A DNA stretch of 64,000 nucleotides from Maribacter huludaoensis (GTDB lineage Bacteria; Bacteroidota; Bacteroidia; Flavobacteriales; Flavobacteriaceae): the NCBI RefSeq assembly GCF_029350945.1, contig NZ_JARKMS010000001.1, positions 896,313 to 960,312 on the forward strand. The letters run 5' to 3'. Shown piece after piece: positions 41,001 to 50,090 of this stretch. The notes under the pieces are model-generated. The model was not told the DNA's origin, made no database searches, and saw only the letters and a list, made by a program, of their open reading frames with translations. The position numbers were made by a program, and so were the translations under genes. The first letter of the stretch is position 1. Each line of letters begins with the position of its first letter.

Positions 41001-41306
41001 GGATTGGCCCCTTTAATGTTAGAAACAAGTAGACAGGCCCAGTTCTTAAAACCAATGGCCATATCTATTGCCTATGGTATTGGTATTGCTACGGTACTGA
41101 CATTATTGATGTTGCCATTGTTCCTATCGTTCAGTAATAATCTAAAAGCTCAGAACTTATCTTTTGCTTCTGGCCATAAGATTACGAAAGAAGAGGTGGA
41201 AAGAGCTATAAAGGAAAGAAAAGAAGCCAATCATTTAGAAGGCCATTCACAAGAAGGTATAGAAGGTAGCAAGCATCAAGAACAAATTGAAGCAGGTTCA
41301 CATTGA
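38043..41306 (+). CDS. RND-family efflux permease
   Basis: A 1087-residue AcrB-type pump with 12 membrane helices and two large periplasmic loops. It has YPGASPQEVEEGI near the start, LVDDGIVIAENI in helix 4 (proton relay Asp), and the second-half equivalent GIMVNDGLVLIGKF where the second Asp of the pair is Asn/Asp. Substrates cannot be read from the sequence; multidrug/HAE-type export is likely. The C-terminal tail is His/Glu-rich (EGHSQEGIEGSKHQEQ). It is second in the adaptor-permease-TolC operon. Confidence 0.93.
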   Translation: MRKLIEYFIRYHVAVNVVVISFALFGIVGAKALKSSFFPLTDSKNIAITITYPGASPQEVEEGIVLKIEDNLKGLEGVDRVTSTSRENSGTINVEIEKGENIDFMLLEVKNAVDRVPTFPTGMEPLIVSKLETVRQTISFAISGEDIPLATLKSVGRDIENDLRAMDGISQIEISGFPDEEIEIAVNENDLLAYGLSFAEVASSVSSANILVTGGNIKTDAEEYLIRANNRSYYGSELGNLVVRADQSGNVIRLKDVAVVRDRFAESPNATFFNGNLSVSTTITSTNNEDLIAAADQVNAYVDEFNEKYNNIKLDVVSDQSTTLNQRTQLLTENAIMGMVLVLIFLSLFLNTRLAFWVAFGLPVAFLGMFVFAGFFDVTINVLSLFGMIIVIGILVDDGIVIAENIYQHYEKGKSPVQAAVDGTMEVLPPIISAIITTILAFSIFLFLDSRIGEFFGEVSVIVILTLVVSLVEALVILPAHLAHSKALQPIDDKPKSGFANAFAKLRVINEFGDRLMVWMRDKLYTPVLSFSMNHKIFMFAVFASAFIQTLGSVGGGIIRTAFFPRIASDRVGIELEMPNGTNEKITDSIISLIEEKAVIVNKELTEEYLDGSDKQVFENVIKRLGPGSSSAVLTINLLPGEERPNDISADLVTRRLEELVGPVVGVESLIYGSGGNFGGSPVSVSLLGNNIEQLKAAKAELKSILTKNPRLKDISDNDPAGIKEIRLTLKENAYLLGLDLQTLMTQVRAGFFGVQAQRFQRSQDEIRVWVRYDRKERSSISNLDDMRIVTPSGDRVPLSEIADYTIERGDVAINRLEGRREIQVSADMKDVKDSPTEIMTEIQNVHMPEIQSKYPTVSASYEGQNRELEKLTGSLKLVGFTVILLIYITIAFTFRSFSQPLMLLLLVPFSFTAVAWGHWIHDFPINVLSILGIIALIGIMVNDGLVLIGKFNSNLREGMTFDNAIFEAGKSRFRAIFLTSITTIAGLAPLMLETSRQAQFLKPMAISIAYGIGIATVLTLLMLPLFLSFSNNLKAQNLSFASGHKITKEEVERAIKERKEANHLEGHSQEGIEGSKHQEQIEAGSH

Positions 41307-41329
41307 TATAAGAATATAGATAAGTTATA

Positions 41330-42694
41330 ATGAGTAAAGTAAAATTCATCATATTATTGGTATTTCTGCCCATGTGCACAGTTTTCGCGCAAGAGAAAAC
41401 ACTCTCTAAAGAAGAAGCTGTAATCAAGGCGTTAGAGAGCAATTACGGTATAGAGATTGCCAGAGGTCAAGTTGATATTGCAGAGAATAATACCAGTATT
41501 TTAAATTCAGGCTATTTGCCAACGTTGACCGGAACGGCAGCTGCTACATATAACAACAATAATACGACTACTGAGTTTCCTGGTCAGTTTAACGAGGATG
41601 GTAGCCAAAGAGACGATATCTCTATAGACGGTGCAGAAAGTCAACGGTATAGTACGGCATTGAACCTAAATTATACCTTGTTTGATGGTTTGGGCAGGTT
41701 TTATAATTATAAAAGATTAAAAGAGCAATATCAGTTGAGCACGTTACAGGCTCGGGAAACTATAGAAAATACCATGATCCAAATGTTCACGGTCTATTTT
41801 GAAATTGCAAGACTTACGGAAAATAAGAATGTACAAAAGCAGGCATTGGAAATCTCTAGGGATAGAATAACGAGATCAGAATACTCTTTTGAATATGGTC
41901 AAAATACTAGATTGGATATATTGAACGCCCAAGTAGATATGACCAATGATAGCATTAATCTATTGAATACGGAACAGCAATTGGCCAATGCGAAGCGTGA
42001 TTTGAATGTAGTGCTTAATCAAGATTTAAATACCCAATATGAGGTAGATACCACCATTGTTTTTATACCGAAGTTTCAAATAATGGAATTTATGGATAAG
42101 GCAATTGCCAATAACGTAGCAGTGCTACAGACCGAAACTAACTTAAATATCAATGCATATGATATTAAAGTAAGCAAGTCCGGCTATTTACCAACAATCG
42201 GTCTGTCAGGTTCTTATGGTTGGAACCGAAACCAGAACGCACCATCGGCATTTTTAACGGGTGCTGTTTTTCCGGGTACCAATTCTAATGTTGGCAATTA
42301 TTCATTAGGTGCAAGCCTTACATGGAACTTATTTGATGGTGGTAGCACTACTGTAAGTGTTAAGAATGCGAAAATTACATATGCCAATCAAGAATTATTG
42401 AGAAAGCAGGTAGAACTAGAGGTAAATCGTGATATGCAAAATGCTATGGCCTTGTATGAGAATCTATTGAAAATATATCAAATTCAAGAACAGAATGTAT
42501 TTACCAACCAGAATAACTTTGAGCGTTCTAAAGAGCAATTTCAATTGGGGAGTATTACATCAATCGAGTTTAGGCAGGCACAGATCAATTTGTTGAATGC
42601 ACAGACCAATAAGAATTTAGCGAAGTATGATGCAAAGTTGGCAGAGCTTCAATTACTGCAACTTACAGGACAATTACTAAATATAGAACTATAA
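41330..42694 (+). CDS. TolC-family outer-membrane efflux protein
   Basis: A 454-residue protein with signal peptide (about 1-21, VFAQ) and the two-repeat TolC layout: long helices, and beta segments NLNYTLFDGLGR and GASLTWNLFDGGST, each with the conserved LFDG turn. It forms the trimeric outer-membrane channel for the RND pump 23 bp upstream. It is third in the operon. Confidence 0.93.
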   Translation: MSKVKFIILLVFLPMCTVFAQEKTLSKEEAVIKALESNYGIEIARGQVDIAENNTSILNSGYLPTLTGTAAATYNNNNTTTEFPGQFNEDGSQRDDISIDGAESQRYSTALNLNYTLFDGLGRFYNYKRLKEQYQLSTLQARETIENTMIQMFTVYFEIARLTENKNVQKQALEISRDRITRSEYSFEYGQNTRLDILNAQVDMTNDSINLLNTEQQLANAKRDLNVVLNQDLNTQYEVDTTIVFIPKFQIMEFMDKAIANNVAVLQTETNLNINAYDIKVSKSGYLPTIGLSGSYGWNRNQNAPSAFLTGAVFPGTNSNVGNYSLGASLTWNLFDGGSTTVSVKNAKITYANQELLRKQVELEVNRDMQNAMALYENLLKIYQIQEQNVFTNQNNFERSKEQFQLGSITSIEFRQAQINLLNAQTNKNLAKYDAKLAELQLLQLTGQLLNIEL

Positions 42695-42746
42695 GTAAAC
42701 CTTAAAGTTTTAATCTCGAATAACGAGCAAATAAATTAGGGAAAAA

Positions 42747-43415
42747 ATGTATAGCGATAGAACAAATAGCGAGCTCATAGAGATAATGAACCAACATTCA
42801 TTGCTCACTTTTGAAGCACAGTTAAGTTTACATGAAGAGCTGGAAAAACGCGCTGTTGTTGTAGATTTAAGTGATTTGGAAAATACCATTGCCCATAAGC
42901 GTGCTGAAATAAATAACTTGGATTATTTAAAAGATTTTGGCTTTAGGGCAGATAAAACTGCAGAAGGTTTGGTTGTGACCAGAACCACAAAAGCATTGCT
43001 TACAGATGTATTGGCCGTTGTAGTTGGCCTATTGGTATTCATGTTAGGTATTTACGGTTGTATAAACTTAGTGTATACTTTTATTAACGGTGATGAGCTA
43101 GATGTATTTACATTGGCATATAAGTTTGCCATGGCTGCTTTGATATACATAGGATTCAGCTTTTTCAGCGGGTTACAACGTTTGTTCGATTTTTACGGGT
43201 TTGAATTAAGTAAGATCAATGGTTCCATTACCCTAAAAAAGCGTTTTGATGTTAAGCTGGAGGAGATTAAGGTAAATCCGTCAGACATTCATTTAGATGT
43301 AGATGAAGATGTGCTTTCTTTGAAATTGGGGCATGATACCATTTTCACATCCAACGGAGGCAATTTAATACAGTCCCTGACTTTAAAGGAACTTGCCAAA
43401 GAGTTAAAAGCATAA
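42747..43415 (+). CDS. Membrane protein of unknown function
   Basis: A 222-residue protein: a helical N-terminus (about 1-70), two membrane helices (about 90-112 and 125-145), then a mostly beta C-terminal domain like a PH-type membrane domain. No named family is recognised. It starts 52 bp after the TolC gene and runs into a small cysteine-rich protein after 8 bp, so it may share the efflux transcript. Confidence 0.75.
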   Translation: MYSDRTNSELIEIMNQHSLLTFEAQLSLHEELEKRAVVVDLSDLENTIAHKRAEINNLDYLKDFGFRADKTAEGLVVTRTTKALLTDVLAVVVGLLVFMLGIYGCINLVYTFINGDELDVFTLAYKFAMAALIYIGFSFFSGLQRLFDFYGFELSKINGSITLKKRFDVKLEEIKVNPSDIHLDVDEDVLSLKLGHDTIFTSNGGNLIQSLTLKELAKELKA

Positions 43416-43423
43416 AAAATATT

Positions 43424-43606
43424 ATGTTCGAGCATTATTTTCAATGTCCGTATTGCTGGGAAGAAGTTTCTATGTTATTAGACCCATCGGTGTCATTGCA
43501 AACTTATGTAGAAGATTGTGAAGTGTGTTGTAACCCAATTGAAGTTACGCCGCAATTTCAAGAAAATGAGTTGATCGGTTTTGATGTTCAAAGTATAGAG
43601 CAATAA
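43424..43606 (+). CDS. CPXCG-motif cysteine-rich small protein
   Basis: A 60-residue protein with CPYCWEEVSM and CEVCCNPIEV, the two CxxC pairs of the CPXCG family (likely one zinc site). It is a common small protein of unknown function. It starts 8 bp after the preceding gene and its stop directly abuts the stop of the convergent GIN-domain gene. Confidence 0.85.
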   Translation: MFEHYFQCPYCWEEVSMLLDPSVSLQTYVEDCEVCCNPIEVTPQFQENELIGFDVQSIEQ

Positions 43607-44287
43607 TTATTCTACTATTGCAATTTTACCGCCAAAGGTATCATCCTTGTCCACGGTTTTTGGGTTGCCGTAAACGGTAATGGCCCCACCGGCCTTTACT
43701 TTTGCAATGACCGACTCACTGGCGTATACTTCCGCACTACCGCCAGATAGAACTATTACGGTACTGTTTTTAGTCTTTAAGCCCTTGTTCAAGAGTTTAC
43801 CACCGGTATTGATCATTATTTCTTGGTCATTACTTGTTCCAGATAGTTTTATTTCGCTACCGCTAGTACTTTTTGCGGACACATTGTTGTAGGCAATATT
43901 CAAAGTTATGGTACTGGCATCTTGTGCCTCAATTTTTAGGTCGGTGCCAATAACCAGTCCCGTTGAAATAATTCTAGAATTTTTGTTGGCATCTAAAACG
44001 GATAGTGCTTCGGTATAGAAAAGAGTAAGGCTTAAAATGGTACTCAAATTAGATTCGCCAGAGCACATTTTTAGCCTTAAACGCCCATCGTTTTCGGTAA
44101 TGCTTAGTTCTTTCTTATCGGCAGCGCTTATTTCAATTTTATTTTCCTCACCTTTTACCAGGGTAACACTTATTCTGTCATATACGCTTAGCTCGGTATA
44201 TTTTTCTAGAGGTATCGTGGCTCGGTGTTGTGCAAGAGTGTTTAAGGTAGAAAACAGGATAAACGTTAAGAACAAAAATGGCTTCAT
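43607..44287 (-). CDS. Secreted GIN-domain (DUF2807) protein
   Basis: A 226-residue protein with signal peptide (MKPFLFLTFILFSTLNTLAQ) followed by a right-handed beta-helix-like domain with short repeats (SASTITLNIAYNNVSAKSTSGSEIKLSG, split here by description only). That is the pattern of the putative auto-transporter adhesin head GIN. Function unknown, probably surface or periplasmic. The ATG at 44287 is chosen since it starts a clean signal peptide; the upstream extension to 44341 does not. Confidence 0.82.
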   Translation of the reverse strand: MKPFLFLTFILFSTLNTLAQHRATIPLEKYTELSVYDRISVTLVKGEENKIEISAADKKELSITENDGRLRLKMCSGESNLSTILSLTLFYTEALSVLDANKNSRIISTGLVIGTDLKIEAQDASTITLNIAYNNVSAKSTSGSEIKLSGTSNDQEIMINTGGKLLNKGLKTKNSTVIVLSGGSAEVYASESVIAKVKAGGAITVYGNPKTVDKDDTFGGKIAIVE

Positions 44288-44547
44288 GTAAAATTGGTTG
44301 TTGTGTAATACAAAGTTAAGGTACAAATGGGCTCTTATCACAATGGCTATTGTTTCAAAACCTTTTTTTGTTTAAAATGTCAGTTCGAGTGTTTTAAAAG
44401 AAGCGTAGTGAATTTTAAAAATATAATAGAAACATATTACTGGCAAATCACCACACAAACTCCTTTTTAAAAGTTAAATAATGGTGCAAACAGACATAGG
44501 TTTTGCAGTTTTGCTATCTTAAACAAGCGTTTGCTGTTAACTGGTCT

Positions 44548-46866
44548 ATGAAGAAAAAATATCTTTTTATTGTTTTGATTGTTATTGGTGGTATTGTAGG
44601 TTTTGCCGGTGTACAATACTTGCCAACGGCAGAACAAGAGATAATGTCCAAAGAATTGGATTCTATAGCTTCGCGAAGAGATCTGCGTAGAAGTTTTTTT
44701 GATAAACGGGAAATTTTGGTCGTATACGGGGCAAAAGATACCGCTTTGCAAAAGCAATATAAAAATATTCTTCATGAGCTTTCATTAGTAGAAGTATCTC
44801 GATCATGGCGCAGTGTCAAAGTCAACTTCAAAAGTGTTGATGAGGTAACCCATGAAGTGTTGAACAATAGCATTGTGTATTTAGTGGGGACCATAGCTGA
44901 TAATCCACTCATTAAGGAATACATAGGTAACACCCCTTTTAAAATATCGCCATTAAAAATAAAATTGGGAGCTAAGGTAGTACCCAATAATAATTCGGTT
45001 TTAGGAGTATGCTTTTATCCCAGTCCCAAAAATCCAAAAATTCCTTTTGCCATCTTAACAGGTACAGATGCTCAAGAAGTGTTTTCCTTATTTGCGGAGA
45101 AAATAGAAAATCGGGGACAATCGTTTTACCGCCAGAATTTAGAATATGAGGTGTATGAGAGCAAAGAGCGATTGGTCATGGGCGATTTTAATGCAAACTG
45201 GGGAATAGATGAATCTACCTTTTTTAATTTTGCCCAAGGTTCTAGGGTGTTGTTAGATACTGATGATGTTAAGTTTGTAGACCACCAGAAAGCCGTTCAA
45301 GAAGCAGATGTAGCCAAGTGGCAAGCATTGATTTCCACATCAAAAGCAGAGATCATAAATTTTGTAGGAGGCAAGAACGTACCAAAGATCACGTATAATT
45401 TTTATACCTGTACAGAAGAAAAAGGTTTAATGACGGGCAATACGGACCACGCAACGTTTGATACCGTTACAAATTCCGTACACAACATAGTCAATAATAT
45501 TTATGCAGATAATAACATTGGCAGGGACAATGCGCTGTTATTGCACCACCTGATCGGTAAGAGCAATAAAAATATCATGACCTTGGGCTTGCCAATTTAT
45601 TTTACCAAAACTTGGCAAATGAAGGGATACAAGTATTGGGCCGCAAGATTGGTAGAATCTGAAAATACGTTTACGGTAGCAGAGCTGTTGAACAACTCAT
45701 TCTTGGAGATGGAATCTTCGTTGATTAGAGATTGTATGGCAGGTGCGTTCACTGATTTTTTGATTGATACCTGGGGCAAAGAGACATATCTAAACCGTTA
45801 TCATAAGCTGTCGCTTACCCAACAAGAGGTAAGAACACTTGAAGCGAAATGGCAGGACTATTTGGCGGAATTACCAAAAACACACCCCAAGAAAGATACG
45901 GTAAAGAAAAAAATGCCCTATTTAAAAGGCTTTAATTTTGCACATGAGGGCTATAGTATTTACAACGGTTACGGTTCAAAAAAAGCAACGGAATCTTTGT
46001 TGAAGCAAATGAATATGGGTAGTAATGCCATGGCAATTGTTCCGTATACGGGTATTAATGATATCAATACACCAACCCCATTACATTTTAGTGATAATGC
46101 CGGAAGCGAGAATGATGATGCCGTGGTACATGCCGTTTCTATGGCAAGTGATATGGGTATGTATACCTTATTGAAACCTCAAATTTATGTGGGCGGTAGT
46201 TGGCCTGGTGGTATAGACATGCCTACAGATGCCCAATGGGACAAATTTCATGACTATTATTATCGGTGGATTCGCCATTACGCTTTTTTGGCGGAGATTC
46301 ATGAGATGGATGCGTTGTGTATTGGTGTAGAATTTACCAAAGCAACATTGTCCCAACCCCATGCATGGCGCCAGATGATCAAAAAGACACGCGCATTATA
46401 TTCCGGTCAACTGACCTATGCCGCTAATTGGGGCGATGAGTTCGAGAAAATCGACTTTTGGGACGATCTGGATTTCATTGGGTTAAACTCCTACTATCCG
46501 TTAAGTAAAAAAGACAACCCTACAGATGAGGAAATGAGCTTAAGGTTCGATACCGTGAAGACCAAAATTAAAAAAGTATATGACCGTTTTAAAAAAACCA
46601 TTGTATTTACGGAAATAGGTTTTAGGAGTGTAGCTACTCCGTGGAAGAATCCGCATGCAGAGGCAGACGATACTATAAATGAAGAAGCACAGCGCAGATC
46701 TTACGAAATTATCTTTAAGGGTATTGAGAATGAACCCTGGTGCCAAGGTATCTTGTGGTGGAAATTCCCAAGTTATTTAGAATACCGTGGAGAACATAAC
46801 AATGCCTTTACGCCAAACAATAAATTGGCAGAAGAAACGGTACGTCATTGGTTCGGTCAACACTAG
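44548..46866 (+). CDS. Large membrane-anchored protein with C-terminal GH113-like TIM barrel
   Basis: A 772-residue protein with an N-terminal anchor (about 5-24). The C-terminal domain (about 458-772) resembles glycoside hydrolase family 113: FNFAHEGYSIYNGYGS, LLKPQIYVGGSWPG, probable acid/base Glu595 in CIGVEFTKA, FIGLNSYYPLS and nucleophile Glu689 in VFTEIGFRS, ending ILWWKFPSYLEYRGEHNNAF. GH113 members act on mannan-type glycans. The first 430 residues are unassigned. A segment about 290-430 (TDHATFDTVTNSVHNIVNNIY, GLPIYFTKTWQMKGYKYW) recalls a degenerate metallopeptidase-like fold. The start at 44548 is chosen for the lysine-led anchor. Confidence 0.8.
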   Translation: MKKKYLFIVLIVIGGIVGFAGVQYLPTAEQEIMSKELDSIASRRDLRRSFFDKREILVVYGAKDTALQKQYKNILHELSLVEVSRSWRSVKVNFKSVDEVTHEVLNNSIVYLVGTIADNPLIKEYIGNTPFKISPLKIKLGAKVVPNNNSVLGVCFYPSPKNPKIPFAILTGTDAQEVFSLFAEKIENRGQSFYRQNLEYEVYESKERLVMGDFNANWGIDESTFFNFAQGSRVLLDTDDVKFVDHQKAVQEADVAKWQALISTSKAEIINFVGGKNVPKITYNFYTCTEEKGLMTGNTDHATFDTVTNSVHNIVNNIYADNNIGRDNALLLHHLIGKSNKNIMTLGLPIYFTKTWQMKGYKYWAARLVESENTFTVAELLNNSFLEMESSLIRDCMAGAFTDFLIDTWGKETYLNRYHKLSLTQQEVRTLEAKWQDYLAELPKTHPKKDTVKKKMPYLKGFNFAHEGYSIYNGYGSKKATESLLKQMNMGSNAMAIVPYTGINDINTPTPLHFSDNAGSENDDAVVHAVSMASDMGMYTLLKPQIYVGGSWPGGIDMPTDAQWDKFHDYYYRWIRHYAFLAEIHEMDALCIGVEFTKATLSQPHAWRQMIKKTRALYSGQLTYAANWGDEFEKIDFWDDLDFIGLNSYYPLSKKDNPTDEEMSLRFDTVKTKIKKVYDRFKKTIVFTEIGFRSVATPWKNPHAEADDTINEEAQRRSYEIIFKGIENEPWCQGILWWKFPSYLEYRGEHNNAFTPNNKLAEETVRHWFGQH

Positions 46867-47125
46867 GTATAAAGTGCTATAGTACGTAGCTATTCTGCTT
46901 ACATCTCATAGTATTCAATTTTTCATTAGGTACTGTTTGTTTTTATTTTTTCCATGTTTTTTGCCCTTCCCTAAAATTTCATAATTGGCTAAGGTTGTTT
47001 TAGGTGTAATTATAGACGTTTGGGTCATAAATACCATCGGTTAGCCATATTCCACGTTATTTTTGTGCATAAACTACATAGGTTTATTACGGTATATTTG
47101 AGAAATACCATTAGAGATAAATTAA

Positions 47126-48160
47126 ATGGCAATAACAAAAGTTAAGCAGGGCGAAGTAATTAAGACAGCTCTTCTCTTAGGAATATTGGTGTCGTTACCA
47201 AAAACCATCTACTTATACAATGGTATAATGGAGGGTAATTTAAATTTTTCCATGTCATGGGTGGTCGATTTTATGTATCGTTACCTGTTTTTCTTTTGCT
47301 ATTCATGGTCTGTTATTCAGCTTAACGCGAATATTGATTACGATGAATTTAAGTGGCCGTCATTTTTTAGATGGATCGTTATTCTATTGGTCAATATTGT
47401 GTTGGCAATTACGGTGGTTAAAATTTTTAAGATCTGTTATCCTTTGGTCAATGGTAGGTCGTTGAGGTCCAATGAAATGGGTTGGGTCAATTTCACCTTC
47501 ATCAATCTATCTATTGTTTTGTTTTTTATAGCACGTTTGTTACGGGTAAGTACGGATAAACAAGAAAGTAGAATAGAGAACGAACAATTAAAACAGCAAA
47601 ACCTTGAGAATGAGTTAGCGGCATTAAAGAACCAGATAGATCCTCATTTCCTGTTCAATTCGTTAAATTCCTTATCATCGTTAATTCGTGAAAATGAGAA
47701 TGCCACCAAGTTCGTAAACAAGCTTTCTTATATGTATCGTTATATTTTACAGAGCGGTGAAACCAATTTGGTACCGGTAAAAGATGAGCTAAAGTTTTTG
47801 GACAGTTATATTTTTTTAATGAAGACCCGGTATCGTGATCGTATAGAAATTCAGGTCAATATAAATGAGCGTTTTTTTGATCGTGAGATACCGCCTTTGG
47901 CTTTGCAATCCTTAGTAGAGAACTCTGTAAAGCATAATGAAATATCATCTACCAATCCTTTAATCGTAAAGGTTTATGCAGGTAAGGATTCATTAATTGT
48001 AGAAAACCCCATTCGCTCAAGAAGTACATTGGCAGAAGGCATGGGCACAGGATTGTACAATCTTAAAAAGCGATATTTACTTTTATTAAAAAAAGAAGTT
48101 CTGGTAAGTACCGTTAATGATATATTTAAAGTAGAATTACCTTTAAAGGAAGTGGCATGA
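47126..48160 (+). CDS. LytS-type sensor histidine kinase
   Basis: A 344-residue protein with four membrane helices (about 12-30, 42-65, 80-102, 115-140), a coiled-coil (about 142-170) and a His_kinase domain with the phosphoacceptor His174 in QIDPHFLFNSLNSL. A short ATPase follows (LQSLVENSVKH, GTGLYNLKKRY). It is typical of LytS/AlgZ kinases with no extracellular sensor domain. Its stop overlaps the response-regulator start by 4 bp (ATGA). A TATATTTG box at 47093-47100 could be the -7 element. Confidence 0.9.
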   Translation: MAITKVKQGEVIKTALLLGILVSLPKTIYLYNGIMEGNLNFSMSWVVDFMYRYLFFFCYSWSVIQLNANIDYDEFKWPSFFRWIVILLVNIVLAITVVKIFKICYPLVNGRSLRSNEMGWVNFTFINLSIVLFFIARLLRVSTDKQESRIENEQLKQQNLENELAALKNQIDPHFLFNSLNSLSSLIRENENATKFVNKLSYMYRYILQSGETNLVPVKDELKFLDSYIFLMKTRYRDRIEIQVNINERFFDREIPPLALQSLVENSVKHNEISSTNPLIVKVYAGKDSLIVENPIRSRSTLAEGMGTGLYNLKKRYLLLLKKEVLVSTVNDIFKVELPLKEVA

Positions 48161-48918
48161 AAGTAATATTGGTTGAAGACGAACTTGCTGCAAGTGATAA
48201 CCTAACCTATTTGTTGACGAAGATCAACCCGGGTATTGAGGTCATTGCGGTATTGGACACCGTAAAGAGCGCCGTTGATTATTTTTCAAATTCGCATGAA
48301 GGTGTGCTGGTTTTTATGGATATTCATTTGGCGGACGGTATTTCTTTTGAGATTTTTGACCAGGTTACCATCAATATTCCCATCATATTTACAACCGCAT
48401 ATGACCAATATGCGTTAAAAGCTTTTAAGGTCAACAGTATAGATTATTTATTAAAACCAATAGACCAAGAAGAGCTGTCTGATGCTTTAGGTCGTTTTGA
48501 AGTTCAGAACCAACAAAAGGGTATCAATGAGCGGCAAATGCAAAGTCTATTGCATTTAATACAGAACAAACCCGCTAATTATAAACAAACATTTTTAGTA
48601 GGTGTCGGCGATCAGTTGTTGCCTATTAAAACTGCGGACATTGCCTATTTTTATATAGATACGGGGCTCGTTAAAGCAGTAACGGTACAGGAGCGATCCT
48701 ATGTATTGGATATTAAACTGGAAGATGTTGAAGATGCACTTGATCCTCAGCTGTTTTATAGGGCAAACAGACAGTTTATAGTACGTAGAGAAGCCATTAC
48801 CGCCATTAAATTTCATTTCAACAGCAAGTTATTGGTAGATGTTCATCCGCCGTGTAGCGAGCGTATTGTAGTAAGCAAGGCAAAAGCGTCGGACTTCAAA
48901 AATTGGATGGGCGCCTAA
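48157..48918 (+). CDS. LytTR-family response regulator
   Basis: A 253-residue protein with receiver domain (acidic pair Glu7-Asp8-Glu9, phosphoacceptor Asp55 in VFMDIHLADG, Lys near KPIDQEE) and C-terminal LytTR DNA-binding domain (about 145-250, FYRANRQFIVRREAI). It is translationally coupled to the kinase upstream. Targets are unknown; no matching direct-repeat site was found nearby. Confidence 0.92.
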   Translation: MKVILVEDELAASDNLTYLLTKINPGIEVIAVLDTVKSAVDYFSNSHEGVLVFMDIHLADGISFEIFDQVTINIPIIFTTAYDQYALKAFKVNSIDYLLKPIDQEELSDALGRFEVQNQQKGINERQMQSLLHLIQNKPANYKQTFLVGVGDQLLPIKTADIAYFYIDTGLVKAVTVQERSYVLDIKLEDVEDALDPQLFYRANRQFIVRREAITAIKFHFNSKLLVDVHPPCSERIVVSKAKASDFKNWMGA

Positions 48919-48927
48919 CTTATATGT

Positions 48928-49449
48928 TTACGGTACGGTACTTATCTCATTCAGTTTCCATACGCCCTCTTCATGTTTTCTAAAAGAAAAGATATGTTGC
49001 CCGCCTTCAAAATATGCAGTGGGTAGGGTAGTGGTCACTAATATGTGGGCGAATGCCACCCCATTCTTATCTTCGTTTGAAATAATCGTTTCATTTTCCC
49101 TGAGAATGCGTATGAATTTTTGACTGAAAAGGATGTCATAGTCATTGGCAATAAAGCTATCTATGGGAATATAAATGAAATCATCATAAATTTTGTCGTA
49201 CCAGAGAGCGTCATTTTCCCTTAAAAGGTTCATTTGTTGTACTTCGGATGGAGTATTCTCTAAACAATCGTAACAGCGAATGGTCTTGTCCGATGATTGT
49301 TTAAAAGCTACTTTATCCTTAGCCTCTAAATCGGACAAAAAGGACGTCCACATAACAGTTACATCATCACCTGATGCTTTCTTTTTTTGTTGGCAAGACA
49401 TGAAGGTGACAACCAGTAGAGGAATGCATAATAATCGTTTTATTTCCAT
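48928..49449 (-). CDS. Putative lipoprotein of unknown function
   Basis: A 173-residue lipoprotein (MEIKRLLCIPLLVVTFMSCQQ, lipid Cys19) with a soluble domain containing CYDCLENTPSE and a C-terminal GVWKLNEISTVP, the form of SnoaL/NTF2-like or similar small secreted domains. No family is recognised with confidence. Its start is 4 bp after the final stop of the pseudogene upstream, so they were probably one transcript. Confidence 0.72.
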   Translation of the reverse strand: MEIKRLLCIPLLVVTFMSCQQKKKASGDDVTVMWTSFLSDLEAKDKVAFKQSSDKTIRCYDCLENTPSEVQQMNLLRENDALWYDKIYDDFIYIPIDSFIANDYDILFSQKFIRILRENETIISNEDKNGVAFAHILVTTTLPTAYFEGGQHIFSFRKHEEGVWKLNEISTVP

Positions 49450-49453
49450 AGTG

Positions 49454-49954
49454 TTATTCTAATGAGGCTTCCCTTGGGCTTTTAGGGTTTTGCTTAGGAA
49501 TGATTTCTACGGTAAGTTGTTTGTTCTCCATACCGATAACCCTGAATTTTAGTTGTTCAAATTTTTCAGGTGATCCCTAACTGGCATATTCTTCAGGGTC
49601 AAGTTATTTAAACTCTTTTAACCATTCATGACCTGAGTATAAACTCGCTATTCTTGTGTTCTCATCAAATTCCCAAGTGCCTTTTTCGGTAAATGTAGTA
49701 AAGCATGCTTGATGATTCGTGCTTTCATGTTCACTTACATTAAATGCGAGGAGGGATATTTTAGATCCAAATTTTACGTTTTTATTGTCGACATCTTCAC
49801 AAGGTTTATATATAACGATGTTGTTGGAAGATTTTGTTTCCTCGTCCAGAACCCAACATCCATACAAGTCATATTCAGAAATTGTAGCTTCTTGGGCATT
49901 ACAACCTATGGCTATAAGGATAAAAAATAGGGTAAAAAGTACAGGTCTCTTCAT
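49454..49954 (-). pseudogene. Secreted-protein gene broken by two in-frame stops
   Basis: The intact part (49604-49954) encodes 116 residues: a signal peptide or lipobox (IAIGC at 14-18), then a small beta-rich lipocalin-like domain with DLYGCWVLDEE and GTWEFDENTRIASLYSGHEW. After TAA at 49604-49606 the same frame continues as LDPEEYAS, TAG at 49577-49579, then GSPEKFEQLKFRVIGMENKQ and LTVEIIPKQNPKSPREASLE, ending at 49454. The coding-like tail in the same frame indicates two nonsense mutations in a gene of about 166 codons. Alternatives: a truncated working protein, or readthrough. Confidence 0.75.
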
Positions 49955-50090
49955 AGGTAAATTAGCATCAATAATTGAACCATTAAAATAATTTGGTTAT
50001 TTATAAGCCCTCTATTTTCATCAAAACATGTAACAATTTGCACAAAAATGCTACATATAGGCGTAGTTAATTATCAAAATCGTCCAAAAC

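Noticed and set aside
49604-49954. Accepting the 116-residue ORF as a complete normal gene
   Set aside because: The coding-like frame continues past two stop codons up to the next gene, so a broken gene fits better.
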